This document shows positions 23,049 through 31,444 of a stretch of DNA of 35,164 nucleotides, piece after piece. The notes beneath the pieces were generated by a model. That model was not told the DNA's origin. It saw only the letters and a program-made list of their open reading frames with translations, and did no database searches. Origin of the DNA: an uncultured Clostridia bacterium (GTDB taxonomy: Bacteria > Bacillota > Clostridia > Peptostreptococcales > Anaerovoracaceae). Every line of letters begins with the position of its first letter. Positions within the stretch are counted from its first letter, which is position 1. Location: contig CAKQIZ010000009.1 in assembly GCA_934247125.1 (NCBI GenBank), positions 1-35,164 on the forward strand, in the 5' to 3' direction. A program made the position numbers and the translations under genes.

Positions 23049-23207
23049 ATGGATATGAACAAAAGCATCAAATGTACAGTAGGAACATGTCAGAACCACT
23101 GTGCTTCAGCTGACTACTGTTCACTGGACTGCATAACTGTAGGAACGCACGAGTGCGACCCTACTGTGGATCAGTGTACAGACTGTCTTTCATTCAAAAG
23201 AAAATAG
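23049..23207 (+). CDS. DUF1540 cysteine-rich small protein
   Basis: A 52-residue protein with eight cysteines in the DUF1540 pattern: IKCTVGTCQNHC, CSLDCITVGTHEC, and CTDCLSF near the end. Conserved spacing suggests zinc or iron binding, but function is unknown. AGGAGG lies eight bases before the ATG at 23049; an upstream in-frame ATG at 23019 lacks one. The family is common in spore-forming Clostridia. It forms its own transcription unit with a terminator just after the gene. Confidence 0.87.
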   Translation: MDMNKSIKCTVGTCQNHCASADYCSLDCITVGTHECDPTVDQCTDCLSFKRK

Positions 23208-23212
23208 CTGAC

Positions 23213-23245
23213 CATGTCCTCCTCAAATAGGAGCATGCTCTTTTT
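23213..23245 (+). terminator. Terminator of the DUF1540 gene
   Basis: CATG and CTCCT arms pair with AGGAG and CATG around loop CAAAT with a small bulge, followed by CTCTTTTT. Confidence 0.6.
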
Positions 23246-23401
23246 CTGAGGTCAGGCACTTCCCCTCTGATTTCTGCATATAGTACCAAAGCCGGCAACA
23301 CCAGCGACACTGGTAGCAGACGCTGGCAATACGCTGAAATACCGGATGATACAGCGAGCGTCTTGTCCGCTCACGATCATCTACAGAGGGGGATACATAG
23401 A

Positions 23402-24028
23402 ATGAGTGTTTCATTTCCTAAGCCACTGACTGACAAAGAAGAAAAATACTATATCTCACTATGGGAAAAAGGCGATGAACAGGCCAGAGAAATACTTATC
23501 GAGCGCAATCTGCGCCTTGTTGCCCACATTGCAAAAAAATACGCCACTGCCACTCAGAGCATGGACGACTATATCTCTACAGGCACTATAGGACTGATAA
23601 AAGCGGTGGACACCTACCGCAGCGGCAAGTCCGTAAGACTTGCCACCTATGCTGCCCGATGCATCGAAAACGAGATCCTGATGAGCATAAGAGCGTCAAA
23701 GAAGAGTTCTTCCGATGTTTCCATAAATCTGCCGATAGGGACAGACAAAGACGGTAACGAAATCAGTCTGAACGATATACTGGGCACTGATCCCGATGCC
23801 GTCATCGACGATATCAACACAAGGATACAGGTGCGCGATATGCTCAATGCGCTCAGCGACGTGCTGACCGGTCGCGAAAAGCAGATCATAATACATCGCT
23901 ACGGCATACTCGGCGCCACGCCGAGGACACAGCGCGAAGTCGCTGCATATCTGGGAATAAGCAGATCATATGTCTCGCGCATCGAAAAGAAAGCTCTCGA
24001 AAAGCTCCGTCGCGCGATGGAGTCCTGA
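23402..24028 (+). CDS. sigK: RNA polymerase sporulation sigma factor SigK
   Basis: A 208-residue mother-cell sigma factor. It matches SigK rather than SigE by FPKPLTDKEEKYY at the start, LIERNLRLVAHIAKKY, ISTGTIGLIKAVDTY, RLATYAARCIENEILM, INLPIGTDKDGNEISL and TQREVAAYLGISRSYVSRIEKKAL. The start at 23402 follows GAGGGGG by about ten bases. Only four residues precede the conserved FPKPL, so there is no cleavable pro-sequence as in B. subtilis. That resembles C. difficile SigK and implies control at transcription. The gene is contiguous, with no skin-type element. It converges on the following PBP gene. Confidence 0.92.
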   Translation: MSVSFPKPLTDKEEKYYISLWEKGDEQAREILIERNLRLVAHIAKKYATATQSMDDYISTGTIGLIKAVDTYRSGKSVRLATYAARCIENEILMSIRASKKSSSDVSINLPIGTDKDGNEISLNDILGTDPDAVIDDINTRIQVRDMLNALSDVLTGREKQIIIHRYGILGATPRTQREVAAYLGISRSYVSRIEKKALEKLRRAMES

Positions 24029-24069
24029 CGGATCACGTCCGGATTCCGGTGTACATGCAATGGACCGCA

Positions 24070-25698
24070 TCATGCCAGCGCCGGACTGCTGTAACTCCCG
24101 GACTTTCGCATATATTCCAGTATTTTTTCAAAAACAGGTCCGGCTGATGCCGATCCCGACCCTCCGTCTTCTACGAACACCGTTATCACATATTCCGGCT
24201 CACTGCATGGAGCGTATCCTGTGATCCAGCCGTGAGTCCTGACACTTTCGCCATCACTGTATTCTGCAGTACCCGTTTTTACCGCAGCCTCCGCACTTCC
24301 GTCACGCGCTGTCATATCCAGCCCGCTCCCCGTTCCACTCTCCGTCGTTTTTTCCATCATGGCGGATATCGCACTCGCAGTTTTCCCGGAAATCACGCGT
24401 TCATTACCTGCTTCCTCATTCATCAGCATATGCACGCCTCTGTCGATACCGCCGGAAGCTATGATCCCTGTCATATGCGCCACCTGCAGAGGCGTGACGA
24501 GAGTTTCGCCCTGTCCGATCGACAAATTTGCTATCGCATCTCCTGATCGTTCTCCGGGATCCATCAGGTGTCCTGCACTCTCCTGAGGATACCCTGTCAG
24601 AGCTTTCTTTCCAAGTCCCAGTTTCTGTGCCGTCTCTATTATATCGTCAGCACCGATCTCCTGCCCCAGCTTTATAAAAAAGCTGTTGCAGGACTGAGCA
24701 AAAGCTTCCTCGAATCCTATACTGCCATGCCCATCCTCTCCTCCGGTCTCACACTTCACCTGCAGATCTCCGACTGATGCCGATCCACTGCAATCATAGC
24801 TGCAGTCGATATCCACGCCGTTTTCCAGCGCCGCAGCTGCAACTGCGATCTTGAAAACAGACCCGGGCGCATACTCGCCCTGCGTGACCTTGTTTACAAG
24901 CTCATCGCCATCGCTTTCAAGATGTGTACCCACATCATTGGGATCGAAAGACGGCGTGCACGCCATAGCCGCGACGCCTCCGTCTGAAGCATCGAGAATG
25001 ACCACCGCGCAGTCCTTTTCCACATCCTGTATCATATCCTCGACAGCCTGCTGAAGCTCCTTGTCCACCGTCGTGCGTATCCCTTTTATCACCGACGAAT
25101 CCTTCTCACTGTCAGACGTGATCACGAGCCCTCTCCCCGGAAGTATCCCGCCTTTTACATCTGCGACCGCATATATCCTGCGATTGAATCCGGACAGCTG
25201 ATCATCGTACATCAGCTCAAGTCCCGCAGCACCCGATGAATCACTTTTGTTCACATACCCTATGAGGTGCACTGCTGTCTGTTCATCGCTGTACCTCGCC
25301 GACGCCTGCAGTATATATGCACCATATTCCGATATCAGCCTGCGGCCTGCATATTTTTCATACGACTCAGAGCTGTAGACTGCATACTCGTTCTCTTCGT
25401 TAAAGACCTCATGTGCACCGATACGCTCGAGTATACGTTTCGCCTCGCCGTCCAGCTCTTTCTTCCTTACTATATATACAAAACGCTTTTTATCTGCCAC
25501 GAGAGGCGACCCGTTCCTGTCATAAATGATCCCGCGCGTATTGCCGCCCTCAAGAGCTATCATCGACTGCATCCTGGTCGCCGCTGCCAGCTCTCCGTTC
25601 CCTATGATCTGTATATAAAACAGCCTGCATACGAGCAGTCCTGCAAGCACTGCCGCTATCATCACGACTTTTTTCAGATTCCCCGCCATTCTGTCCAT
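24070..25698 (-). CDS. Class B penicillin-binding protein (SpoVD/PBP2-type), possible sporulation transpeptidase
   Basis: A 542-residue transpeptidase with a membrane helix at about 11-31, RGIIYDRNGSPL (about 55-66), then the catalytic domain. Motifs are APGSVFK (nucleophile S280), SCN at about 336-338, and KTGTAE near 470. The start at 25698 is chosen because AGAGGAG sits seven bases upstream; the ATG at 25716 lies inside the terminator hairpin. No PASTA domain is present, so it is not a typical SpoVD, and the sporulation role is inferred only from sigK next door. It is the last gene of the nrdR-cmk-DUF1015 group, probably expressed by read-through past the hairpin at 25706-25738. Confidence 0.87.
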   Translation of the reverse strand: MDRMAGNLKKVVMIAAVLAGLLVCRLFYIQIIGNGELAAATRMQSMIALEGGNTRGIIYDRNGSPLVADKKRFVYIVRKKELDGEAKRILERIGAHEVFNEENEYAVYSSESYEKYAGRRLISEYGAYILQASARYSDEQTAVHLIGYVNKSDSSGAAGLELMYDDQLSGFNRRIYAVADVKGGILPGRGLVITSDSEKDSSVIKGIRTTVDKELQQAVEDMIQDVEKDCAVVILDASDGGVAAMACTPSFDPNDVGTHLESDGDELVNKVTQGEYAPGSVFKIAVAAAALENGVDIDCSYDCSGSASVGDLQVKCETGGEDGHGSIGFEEAFAQSCNSFFIKLGQEIGADDIIETAQKLGLGKKALTGYPQESAGHLMDPGERSGDAIANLSIGQGETLVTPLQVAHMTGIIASGGIDRGVHMLMNEEAGNERVISGKTASAISAMMEKTTESGTGSGLDMTARDGSAEAAVKTGTAEYSDGESVRTHGWITGYAPCSEPEYVITVFVEDGGSGSASAGPVFEKILEYMRKSGSYSSPALA

Positions 25699-25738
25699 AA
25701 AAAAACTCCTCTGCATGTATTTTTACCACACAGAGGAG
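25699..25738 (-). terminator. Terminator/attenuator covering the PBP ribosome binding site
   Basis: On the minus strand arms CTCCTCTG (25731-25738) and CAGAGGAG (25706-25713) form a stem with a 17-base loop, followed by seven U residues (25699-25705). The 3' arm is also the Shine-Dalgarno sequence of the PBP gene, whose ATG follows the U-tract directly. It can both end DUF1015 transcription and hide the PBP start. Confidence 0.82.
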
Positions 25739-25757
25739 CCTGTATACATCATCATAT

Positions 25758-27002
25758 TTATTTGAGACGGTGCATGAAAAGTCCGCTGCCCAGCTTAGGC
25801 TCGAACCACGTCGATTTTGGCGGCATCACCATATCGTTGTCAGACACCTTGAGAAGATCCGTGACATCTACCGGATATACCGCAAATGCGACCTTCATAT
25901 CGCTCTCGGCACGTCTTTTCAGTTCACCGAGGCCTCTGATACCTCCAACGAAATCTATCCTTTTGTCAGTTCTCGGATCGCTGATGCCGAGCACCGGCTC
26001 GAAGATATTGTTCTGCAGGATCGCGACATCCAGCGAATCGATAACATGATCCGGTATGATGCTGCTGTCAGGTATCAGCCTGTACCATTTTCCGCCAAGA
26101 TACATCGAGAACACATGCTTTGCCTCAGGGGAATACGTTTCTTCTCCCATATCGTCGACTGCAAAGCCAGCAGCCTTTATCTTTCCGATAAACTCTTCTT
26201 CCGAAAGTCCGTTGAGATCCTTTATCACCCTGTTGTAATCGAATATCCTGAGGTCGCTGTCAGGGAATATCGCCGCCATGAAGAAATTGAACTCCTCATC
26301 GCCCGTATATCCCGGATTCTCTTCGCGTCTCTTCAGCCCGACCTTGCATGCCGACGCGCTTCTGTGATGTCCGTCCGCTATGTAAAGCGCAGGTATTTCC
26401 GTGAAAAGCGCTGTTATGCCTGCTATCAGCTCTTCGTCGTCCACAACCCAGAGTATGTGGCGTATGCCGTCAGATGCAGTCACGTCGTATACCGGCTCAT
26501 TGCTCTCCGCAAATCCCTCCACGATCGATCTGATCCTCTTATCGTCCCTGTACGTGAGAAATACAGGCTCTGTATTCGTATCACATACATCGAAGTGTCT
26601 GATCCTGTCCTGTTCCTTCTCCACTCTCGTGAATTCGTGCTTCTTGATCGTATTGTTCTGATACTCATCGACTGACACGCATCCCACTATGCCGGTCTGC
26701 ACACGGCCGTCCATTATCTCTCTGTATATGTAAAGACATGGGCATTCGTCTTCGATAAACGTGCCGTCTTCTATGAATTTCGCTATATTTTCTTTCGCTT
26801 TCTCATACACAGATGCGTCATACGGATCCTCCTGATCCGGCAGATCTATCTCAGATCTGCAGATATGCAGAAAACTGTGCGGATTTCCTTCCGCCATCGC
26901 TGCCGCTTCGCTGCGGTTCATCACATCATAGGGCAGCGAAATAACATCCTGCACGCGTTCCTGCGCCGGTCTCACCGCCTTGAAAGGTCTTACTGTTGCC
27001 AT
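25758..27002 (-). CDS. DUF1015 family protein
   Basis: A 414-residue cytosolic protein of the DUF1015 family, whose biochemical role I cannot assign. Recognisable segments are the N-terminal VRPFKAVRPA and VISLPYDVMNRSEA, a central ALYIADGHHRSASAC (about 207-221) with the conserved DGHHR, and the C-terminal DFVGGIRGLGEL. Conserved acidic and His residues suggest an enzyme. Its start overlaps the cmk stop by one base (TAATG), indicating translational coupling. Confidence 0.88.
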   Translation of the reverse strand: MATVRPFKAVRPAQERVQDVISLPYDVMNRSEAAAMAEGNPHSFLHICRSEIDLPDQEDPYDASVYEKAKENIAKFIEDGTFIEDECPCLYIYREIMDGRVQTGIVGCVSVDEYQNNTIKKHEFTRVEKEQDRIRHFDVCDTNTEPVFLTYRDDKRIRSIVEGFAESNEPVYDVTASDGIRHILWVVDDEELIAGITALFTEIPALYIADGHHRSASACKVGLKRREENPGYTGDEEFNFFMAAIFPDSDLRIFDYNRVIKDLNGLSEEEFIGKIKAAGFAVDDMGEETYSPEAKHVFSMYLGGKWYRLIPDSSIIPDHVIDSLDVAILQNNIFEPVLGISDPRTDKRIDFVGGIRGLGELKRRAESDMKVAFAVYPVDVTDLLKVSDNDMVMPPKSTWFEPKLGSGLFMHRLK

Positions 27003-27652
27003 TACCTGATCTCCTTTACTATCCTGTCTGTCACTTCTTCAATAGAAAGTCCTGTCGTGTCGACTTCCAGCGCATCGTCCGCTTTCTTCAGCGGATTGAG
27101 CGTCCTTGTCATATCACGATGGTCTCTCTGTTTTATATCCTCAAGAACTTCTTCGAAAGAAATGTCTTCCCCTTTTTCCTTCAGTTCTTTATAACGTCTT
27201 TCTGCTCTTTCCTCTGCAGCAGCTGTCAGGAAAAATTTGTACTCAGCGTCTTTAAGGACGTTGGTGCCTATGTCTCTGCCATCCATTATCACGCTTTTTT
27301 TCATGCCCATGCCGCGCTGCAGCTCCACGAGTTTTGCACGCACCGCAGGTATCGCCGAGAAACGCGATGCACGTTCTGACATTTCCGGAGTCCTTATCAG
27401 ATCGTTGACCGTCTCGCCATCCAGTATGATATCGCCGTCGGCAAAGTCTATGTCCGTATCATCGAGAACCTGTCCGAATCTCGCATCGCTACTGTCTTCT
27501 ATATCTTCCAGCTTCATCTTGTAGCCTATCGCTCTGTACATCGCCCCAGTGTCTATATAATCTATGCCGAGCTTCGCTGCCACAGCTTTTGCTATCGTGC
27601 TTTTGCCGGCTCCGCTCGGCCCGTCTACTGCTATCCTGATCAATCTATCCAT
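27002..27652 (-). CDS. cmk: Cytidylate kinase
   Basis: A 216-residue (d)CMP kinase, ATP + (d)CMP to ADP + (d)CDP. It has the P-loop DGPSGAGKSTIAK (9-21), DYIDTGAMYRAIG (about 31-43), the CMP-binding MDGRDIGTNVL (about 120-130) and the lid QRDHRDMTR. It lies 24 bases after nrdR, linking deoxynucleotide supply genes. Confidence 0.95.
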   Translation of the reverse strand: MDRLIRIAVDGPSGAGKSTIAKAVAAKLGIDYIDTGAMYRAIGYKMKLEDIEDSSDARFGQVLDDTDIDFADGDIILDGETVNDLIRTPEMSERASRFSAIPAVRAKLVELQRGMGMKKSVIMDGRDIGTNVLKDAEYKFFLTAAAEERAERRYKELKEKGEDISFEEVLEDIKQRDHRDMTRTLNPLKKADDALEVDTTGLSIEEVTDRIVKEIR

Positions 27653-27676
27653 ATCTGCCGTTTCTCTTTTCTCCGC

Positions 27677-28141
27677 TCAGCCGTTCTTCTTGTTTGTGAG
27701 CAGCTTTTCTATCTCTGCTACGAATGTGTTTATGTCTGTAAACTGTCTGTATACTGATGCAAAGCGCACGTATGCGACTTCATCCAGATCTCTGAGCCTT
27801 TCCATAACGAGCTCGCCTATCAGGCTGCTCTCGACTTCCTTTTCCATCGTGTTGTTGAGACCTCTCTCGATGTCATCTACTATCTTCTCCATATCAGCTA
27901 TGGACACGGGACGCTTCTCACATGCTCTTATTATGCCGTTCAGGAGCTTGTTCCTGTCAAATGCCTGACGGCTTCCATCCTTTTTTATCACCATAAGTAT
28001 GACTTCTTCTATTTTTTCATAAGTCGTGAAGCGCCTGCCGCACTCTTCACATTCTCTTCGTCTCCTTATAGCACGTCCATCTTCGGTATGTCTGGAGTCG
28101 ATTACCTTGCTGTCTTCATTGTCGCAATAAGGGCATCTCAT
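27677..28141 (-). CDS. nrdR: Transcriptional repressor NrdR
   Basis: A 154-residue ATP/dATP-sensing repressor of ribonucleotide reductase genes. The zinc ribbon MRCPYCDN with [12 protein letters not shown] (residues 1-49) is followed by an ATP-cone (about 50-140) beginning [16 protein letters not shown]. The start at 28141 follows AAAGGAGG; the longer frame to 28177 lacks family similarity. First gene of the nrdR-cmk-DUF1015-PBP group. No ribonucleotide reductase gene lies in this window. Confidence 0.96.
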   Translation of the reverse strand: MRCPYCDNEDSKVIDSRHTEDGRAIRRRRECEECGRRFTTYEKIEEVILMVIKKDGSRQAFDRNKLLNGIIRACEKRPVSIADMEKIVDDIERGLNNTMEKEVESSLIGELVMERLRDLDEVAYVRFASVYRQFTDINTFVAEIEKLLTNKKNG

Positions 28142-28652
28142 TTTGTGACCTCCTTTTTCGGGCATATCGGCATTCAAAATTTTATATAATTATACTACAT
28201 ATTGTGTCTTTTGTCTAACTTATTCCGATCATAAGAGCATAGCTTCAAAAATGACATACCCCGATATTTGAAATGATTTTGAAGCATGGAGCACATCAGA
28301 GTCCGATGGGTATTGTCAGAAAATATGAAATCATTAGAAAAACTGATGGCGTCATCAGAATAATCAATTATCTCTGCCGATCGTCTTGTGATATTCTTGT
28401 CAATGAAAGAAGTTCGTATCAAAAGTTGAAATCCAGATTGAAATCCAGATTTTCAGAAAAAATATATACGAACATTATCCTCCATACAATCAGGATATAC
28501 GAACATTGAAAACTGAATAACTGCGACTTGTACGAACACATCGGGCTGATTCGCGTTCACTTGCCACATCTGTAAAGACATGCCGTTATCACTATTGGTT
28601 CAACAGAACATTGATAATTTTTGATCAATGGATCGCAGAGAGGAATAATATT
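28142..28652. other. 511-base intergenic region between nrdR and the small membrane protein
   Basis: It contains the nrdR promoter (28189-28217) and AT-rich sequence without a convincing gene. A tandem 12-bp repeat TTGAAATCCAGA lies at 28426-28449. ATACGAACATT occurs twice (about 28467 and 28495), and TACGAACA recurs near 28530. The short frame at 28273-28509 lacks a ribosome binding site and family resemblance; it may be a decayed gene. Confidence 0.5.
28189..28217 (-). promoter_or_regulatory. Sigma-A promoter of the nrdR operon
   Basis: On the minus strand TAGACA (28212-28217), a 17-base spacer and TATAAT (28189-28194). Confidence 0.75.
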
Positions 28653-28994
28653 ATGGTAAATTTTTTAGAAGCTATGATGATAATCTGTTTCGGCTTATCG
28701 TGGCCTTTATCTATATATCGTTCGTGGACATCACGTACAGCTAAAGGAAAAAGCCTGTTTTTCGAGGTCTTTCTGTGGATAGGATATGGATTCGGTATTA
28801 CGAGAAAAATCATCCTGACCTGCACAGAAGTCGATCACGGATTCATGTTTTACCTCAGCTTCATATTTTATGTATTGAATATGCTTGAAATAACGATAGA
28901 CATCTGTCTTTATTTCAGAAATGTCAAACTCGACAAGATACGCGATGCAGAACTGAACAAAGAACTCGCCGAAGCAGGAATAACAACTAATTAA
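28653..28994 (+). CDS. Small PQ-loop-like membrane protein
   Basis: A 113-residue protein with three predicted membrane segments (about 4-16, 35-55, 65-90). FGLSWPLSIYRSWTSRTAKG recalls the P-Q/W-P turn of PQ-loop/SWEET-like families, and SLFFEVFLWIGYGFGI forms the second helix. The C-terminus is charged and cytosolic (NVKLDKIRDAELNKELAEAG). A true SemiSWEET would be of similar size, but substrate and activity are unknown. AGAGG lies about nine bases before the ATG at 28653. It is alone on the plus strand and followed by its own terminator. Confidence 0.72.
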   Translation: MVNFLEAMMIICFGLSWPLSIYRSWTSRTAKGKSLFFEVFLWIGYGFGITRKIILTCTEVDHGFMFYLSFIFYVLNMLEITIDICLYFRNVKLDKIRDAELNKELAEAGITTN

Positions 28995-29075
28995 GAGCAT
29001 TGAACAGAACACACATGAATACACTATCGATAAAATCAGATACCGCAGATGTTTGACAGTTTAATGAGAAAAATC

Positions 29076-29102
29076 AAAGCCTGTAAACGGCTTTATTTTT
29101 TT
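29076..29102 (+). terminator. Terminator of the PQ-loop-like gene
   Basis: AAAGCC (29076-29081) pairs with GGCTTT (29089-29094), followed by a run of seven T (29096-29102). Confidence 0.75.
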
Positions 29103-29214
29103 GCAGGTTCTGCCGGCACACACTGTTCAGGTGTAATGCGCTCTTTTCTTTTATCGCTGCCAAACCTGCGATATCGTCTCAGCACACAGATGATCGTGAT
29201 GCCCATCTCATCTG

Positions 29215-29466
29215 CTAATCTATTACAGGCGGCACATCTACCAGTATCACGTCGTCGCCTATAGTCTTGACGTGTTTCCACTTTATCACAAAGTCGTTTG
29301 GCTCGCCGCGTCCCAGCAGTTTCATGAATCCCCTGTCTCCCGGCAGCACTATCCCGTCTATGCGTCCTTCCTTGAGATTGATCTCTATGTCGCACACGAA
29401 TCCCATACTCCTGCCGTCGTAGATATTGATGACCTCTTTGTTTCTTATATCTTCTGTATTAAGCAT
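29215..29466 (-). CDS. YlmC/YmxH family sporulation protein (PRC-barrel)
   Basis: An 83-residue PRC-barrel protein starting MLNTEDIRNKEVINIYDGR, with GFVCDIEINLKEGRIDGIVLPG (about 22-43), typical of the YlmC/YmxH family found in spore-formers. Its biochemical role is unclear. GGGAGGAG precedes the ATG. A terminator upstream (29537-29571) isolates it from the symporter gene, so it should have its own promoter. Confidence 0.85.
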   Translation of the reverse strand: MLNTEDIRNKEVINIYDGRSMGFVCDIEINLKEGRIDGIVLPGDRGFMKLLGRGEPNDFVIKWKHVKTIGDDVILVDVPPVID

Positions 29467-29536
29467 ATCTGCTCCTCCCTTTTCCGTCGTTTATAGATTT
29501 ATATGCAGTGTGTGTACGGGCTATGCCTCTATATGC

Positions 29537-29571
29537 AAAAATCGCAGGATGTCTTTGCTTTCATCCTGCGA
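29537..29571 (-). terminator. Terminator of the AGCS symporter gene
   Basis: TCGCAGGATG (29542-29551) pairs exactly with CATCCTGCGA (29562-29571), loop of ten, followed on the minus strand by five U residues. Confidence 0.85.
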
Positions 29572-29698
29572 TCATTTCTTATCATATTATATTATTTATA
29601 TTATGTATTTTCAGGTGTATCATTCTTTATTTCATCAGATCTGACAACTGCCCCTCTGATACACTTCCTCGTGATCTGCTCCTGACCATCGGTTCAGA

Positions 29699-31123
29699 CT
29701 AGCCCTGGATATGTCCGGCGTCGAGTCTCCTGAAGTAACTCTTCGTCTCAGCAACGATGATACCGCTCAGTGCAACGAGCGCTATCAGGTTAGGTATAGC
29801 CATCAGTCCATTGAAGATGTCTGCCAGAGTCCATACTGCTGACAATGTAAGGAACGGTCCGATCAGTACCGCCAGTATATAGAGCCATCTGTAAACCCTG
29901 ACTGCACCCATCTTACCGCCTGTCAGGTATTCGAGACATCTTTCACTGTAATAGTCCCATCCGAGGATAGTGGTGAATGCGAAGAGAGCCAGGCATACCA
30001 TCAGTATCGCGGAGCCGACTCCTGCCGCCCACGGAAGACCATTCGAGAATGCCCATATAGTTACATCTACTCCGTCAAGTCCGTTTGCTGCAGAGAAATC
30101 ATACGCGCCTGTTACCATGATCGTAAGACCTGTCATCGTACAAACGATAATAGTATCGATAAAGGTTCCCGTCATGGAAACGAGGCCCTGTCTTACAGGC
30201 TCATGTGTCTGCGCTGCAGCAGCCGCGATAGGCGCGCTTCCCAGACCTGCTTCGTTCGAGAATATACCTCTTGCGACACCCTTCTGCATAGCGAGCAGCA
30301 GTGCTCCAAGCGCTCCTCCTGCCATCGCTCTTGCTCCGAATGCGCTTTCAACTACCTCGACTACAGCTGACGGCAGTCTTTCTATGTTGTATATAAGTAT
30401 TGTTATACATATTATGATATATGCGATAGCCATGAACGGCACTACGATCGAAGTAACGCTCGCGATCCTCTGCAGTCCGCCTATAACGACGAGCGCCGTG
30501 AAAAACGCCACTACGATAGCTGTGATAACTGTTGCCAGCGAATAATCCGTTCCGAATAAATGTACGGTATTCTGTGTCTCAGGGTCAAAAACATTTTTTA
30601 CCGCAGATGCGATACCGTTCACCTGAGTTATCGTTCCGATACCAAGAAGTCCGGCTCCTATACCGAATATAGCAAACAGCTTGGCAAGCCATTTCCATCT
30701 CGGTCCCATGCCCTGTTCTATATACCTGAAAGGTCCTCCAAGGAATCTGCCGCCCTTGTTCTCACGGAACTTAACAGCGAGCAGTCCTTCAGAATACTTC
30801 GTTGCCATACCGAGGCATGCTGCAACTATCATCCAGAACAGTGCTCCCGGACCTCCAGCCATCACGGCAGTCGCAACACCTACGATATTTCCTGTACCGA
30901 TAGTCGCCGCCATCGCCGTGCAGAGAGCACCGAAGCTCGTTACCTCACCCTGCGCTCCTTCTTCATTCTTCACCATGTACTTCAGCGCCTTGCCGAGTTT
31001 TCTGAACTGCAGCAGGCCCAGTCTGATGGTCAGATATATACCTGTACCCATGATCAGCACGATGAGAGGCACTCCCCAGACTACTCCGTCTATCGCCTCC
31101 AGAATCTTTGTAAATGCTTCCAT
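29699..31123 (-). CDS. Sodium:alanine/glycine symporter (AGCS family)
   Basis: A 474-residue membrane transporter with about eleven helices. Family signatures include MAATIGTGNIVGVATA, GGPGALFWM, ATKYSEGLLAVKFRE and KGVARGIFSNEAGLGSAPIAAAA. It couples Na+ entry to uptake of alanine, glycine or similar amino acids. The start at 31123 (MEAFTKILEAIDG) follows GGAGAAAAAAGA; the longer frame to 31228 translates the riboswitch expression platform and is rejected. The glycine riboswitch directly upstream argues for glycine as a substrate or signal. Confidence 0.93.
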   Translation of the reverse strand: MEAFTKILEAIDGVVWGVPLIVLIMGTGIYLTIRLGLLQFRKLGKALKYMVKNEEGAQGEVTSFGALCTAMAATIGTGNIVGVATAVMAGGPGALFWMIVAACLGMATKYSEGLLAVKFRENKGGRFLGGPFRYIEQGMGPRWKWLAKLFAIFGIGAGLLGIGTITQVNGIASAVKNVFDPETQNTVHLFGTDYSLATVITAIVVAFFTALVVIGGLQRIASVTSIVVPFMAIAYIIICITILIYNIERLPSAVVEVVESAFGARAMAGGALGALLLAMQKGVARGIFSNEAGLGSAPIAAAAAQTHEPVRQGLVSMTGTFIDTIIVCTMTGLTIMVTGAYDFSAANGLDGVDVTIWAFSNGLPWAAGVGSAILMVCLALFAFTTILGWDYYSERCLEYLTGGKMGAVRVYRWLYILAVLIGPFLTLSAVWTLADIFNGLMAIPNLIALVALSGIIVAETKSYFRRLDAGHIQG

Positions 31124-31186
31124 TCTTTTTTCTCCTTCTCCTGAATAAAAAGTATCTTCTGCGCAGCTTTTCAGCTGTGCAATAAT

Positions 31187-31215
31187 ATAAAAAAAGTCGA
31201 TATTTTTATCGACTT
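31187..31215 (-). terminator. Expression-platform terminator of the glycine riboswitch
   Basis: AAGTCGATA (31194-31202) and TATCGACTT (31207-31215) form a 9-bp stem with a 4-base loop, followed on the minus strand by seven or more U residues. It lies about 30 bases after the aptamer and before the AGCS start, so it is the likely on/off element. Confidence 0.85.
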
Positions 31216-31243
31216 CCGGAGAGGACACAAATAATATAAAAAC

Positions 31244-31342
31244 TATCTGCTCTGTCCTTTTGCCTGAGAGATTACATGCAGTATATGACCCTGCATGCGT
31301 ACACCTTCGGCGCTCATTATGAGACTCTCCAGAGAATCATAG
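31244..31342 (-). promoter_or_regulatory. Glycine riboswitch (single aptamer)
   Basis: The minus strand contains conserved glycine-aptamer pieces in order: TCTCTGGAGAGTCTC, GCGCCGAAGG, a variable stem (GCATGCAGGG..CTGCATG), and CTCTCAGGCAAAAGGACAGAG. Only one aptamer domain is visible. It sits just before a terminator and the AGCS symporter gene. Glycine probably controls termination, but the sign of control cannot be read from sequence alone. Confidence 0.92.
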
Positions 31343-31444
31343 CCTTCCCGCCATATGCGGCAATATAAAAGCAGCCGCATGGCAGATAATAAACTAGCGT
31401 TATGAGTTTATCACACCATGTGGCTCTTTTCAACTAAAATATTT

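Noticed and set aside
28273..28509. 78-codon plus-strand frame
   Set aside because: No ribosome binding site, no known family, and part of it is made of the 12-bp tandem repeat.
29100..29213. 37-codon minus-strand frame after ylmC (starts MGITIICVLRRY)
   Set aside because: No clear ribosome binding site and its end runs into the oppositely oriented terminator; kept only as a remote possibility.
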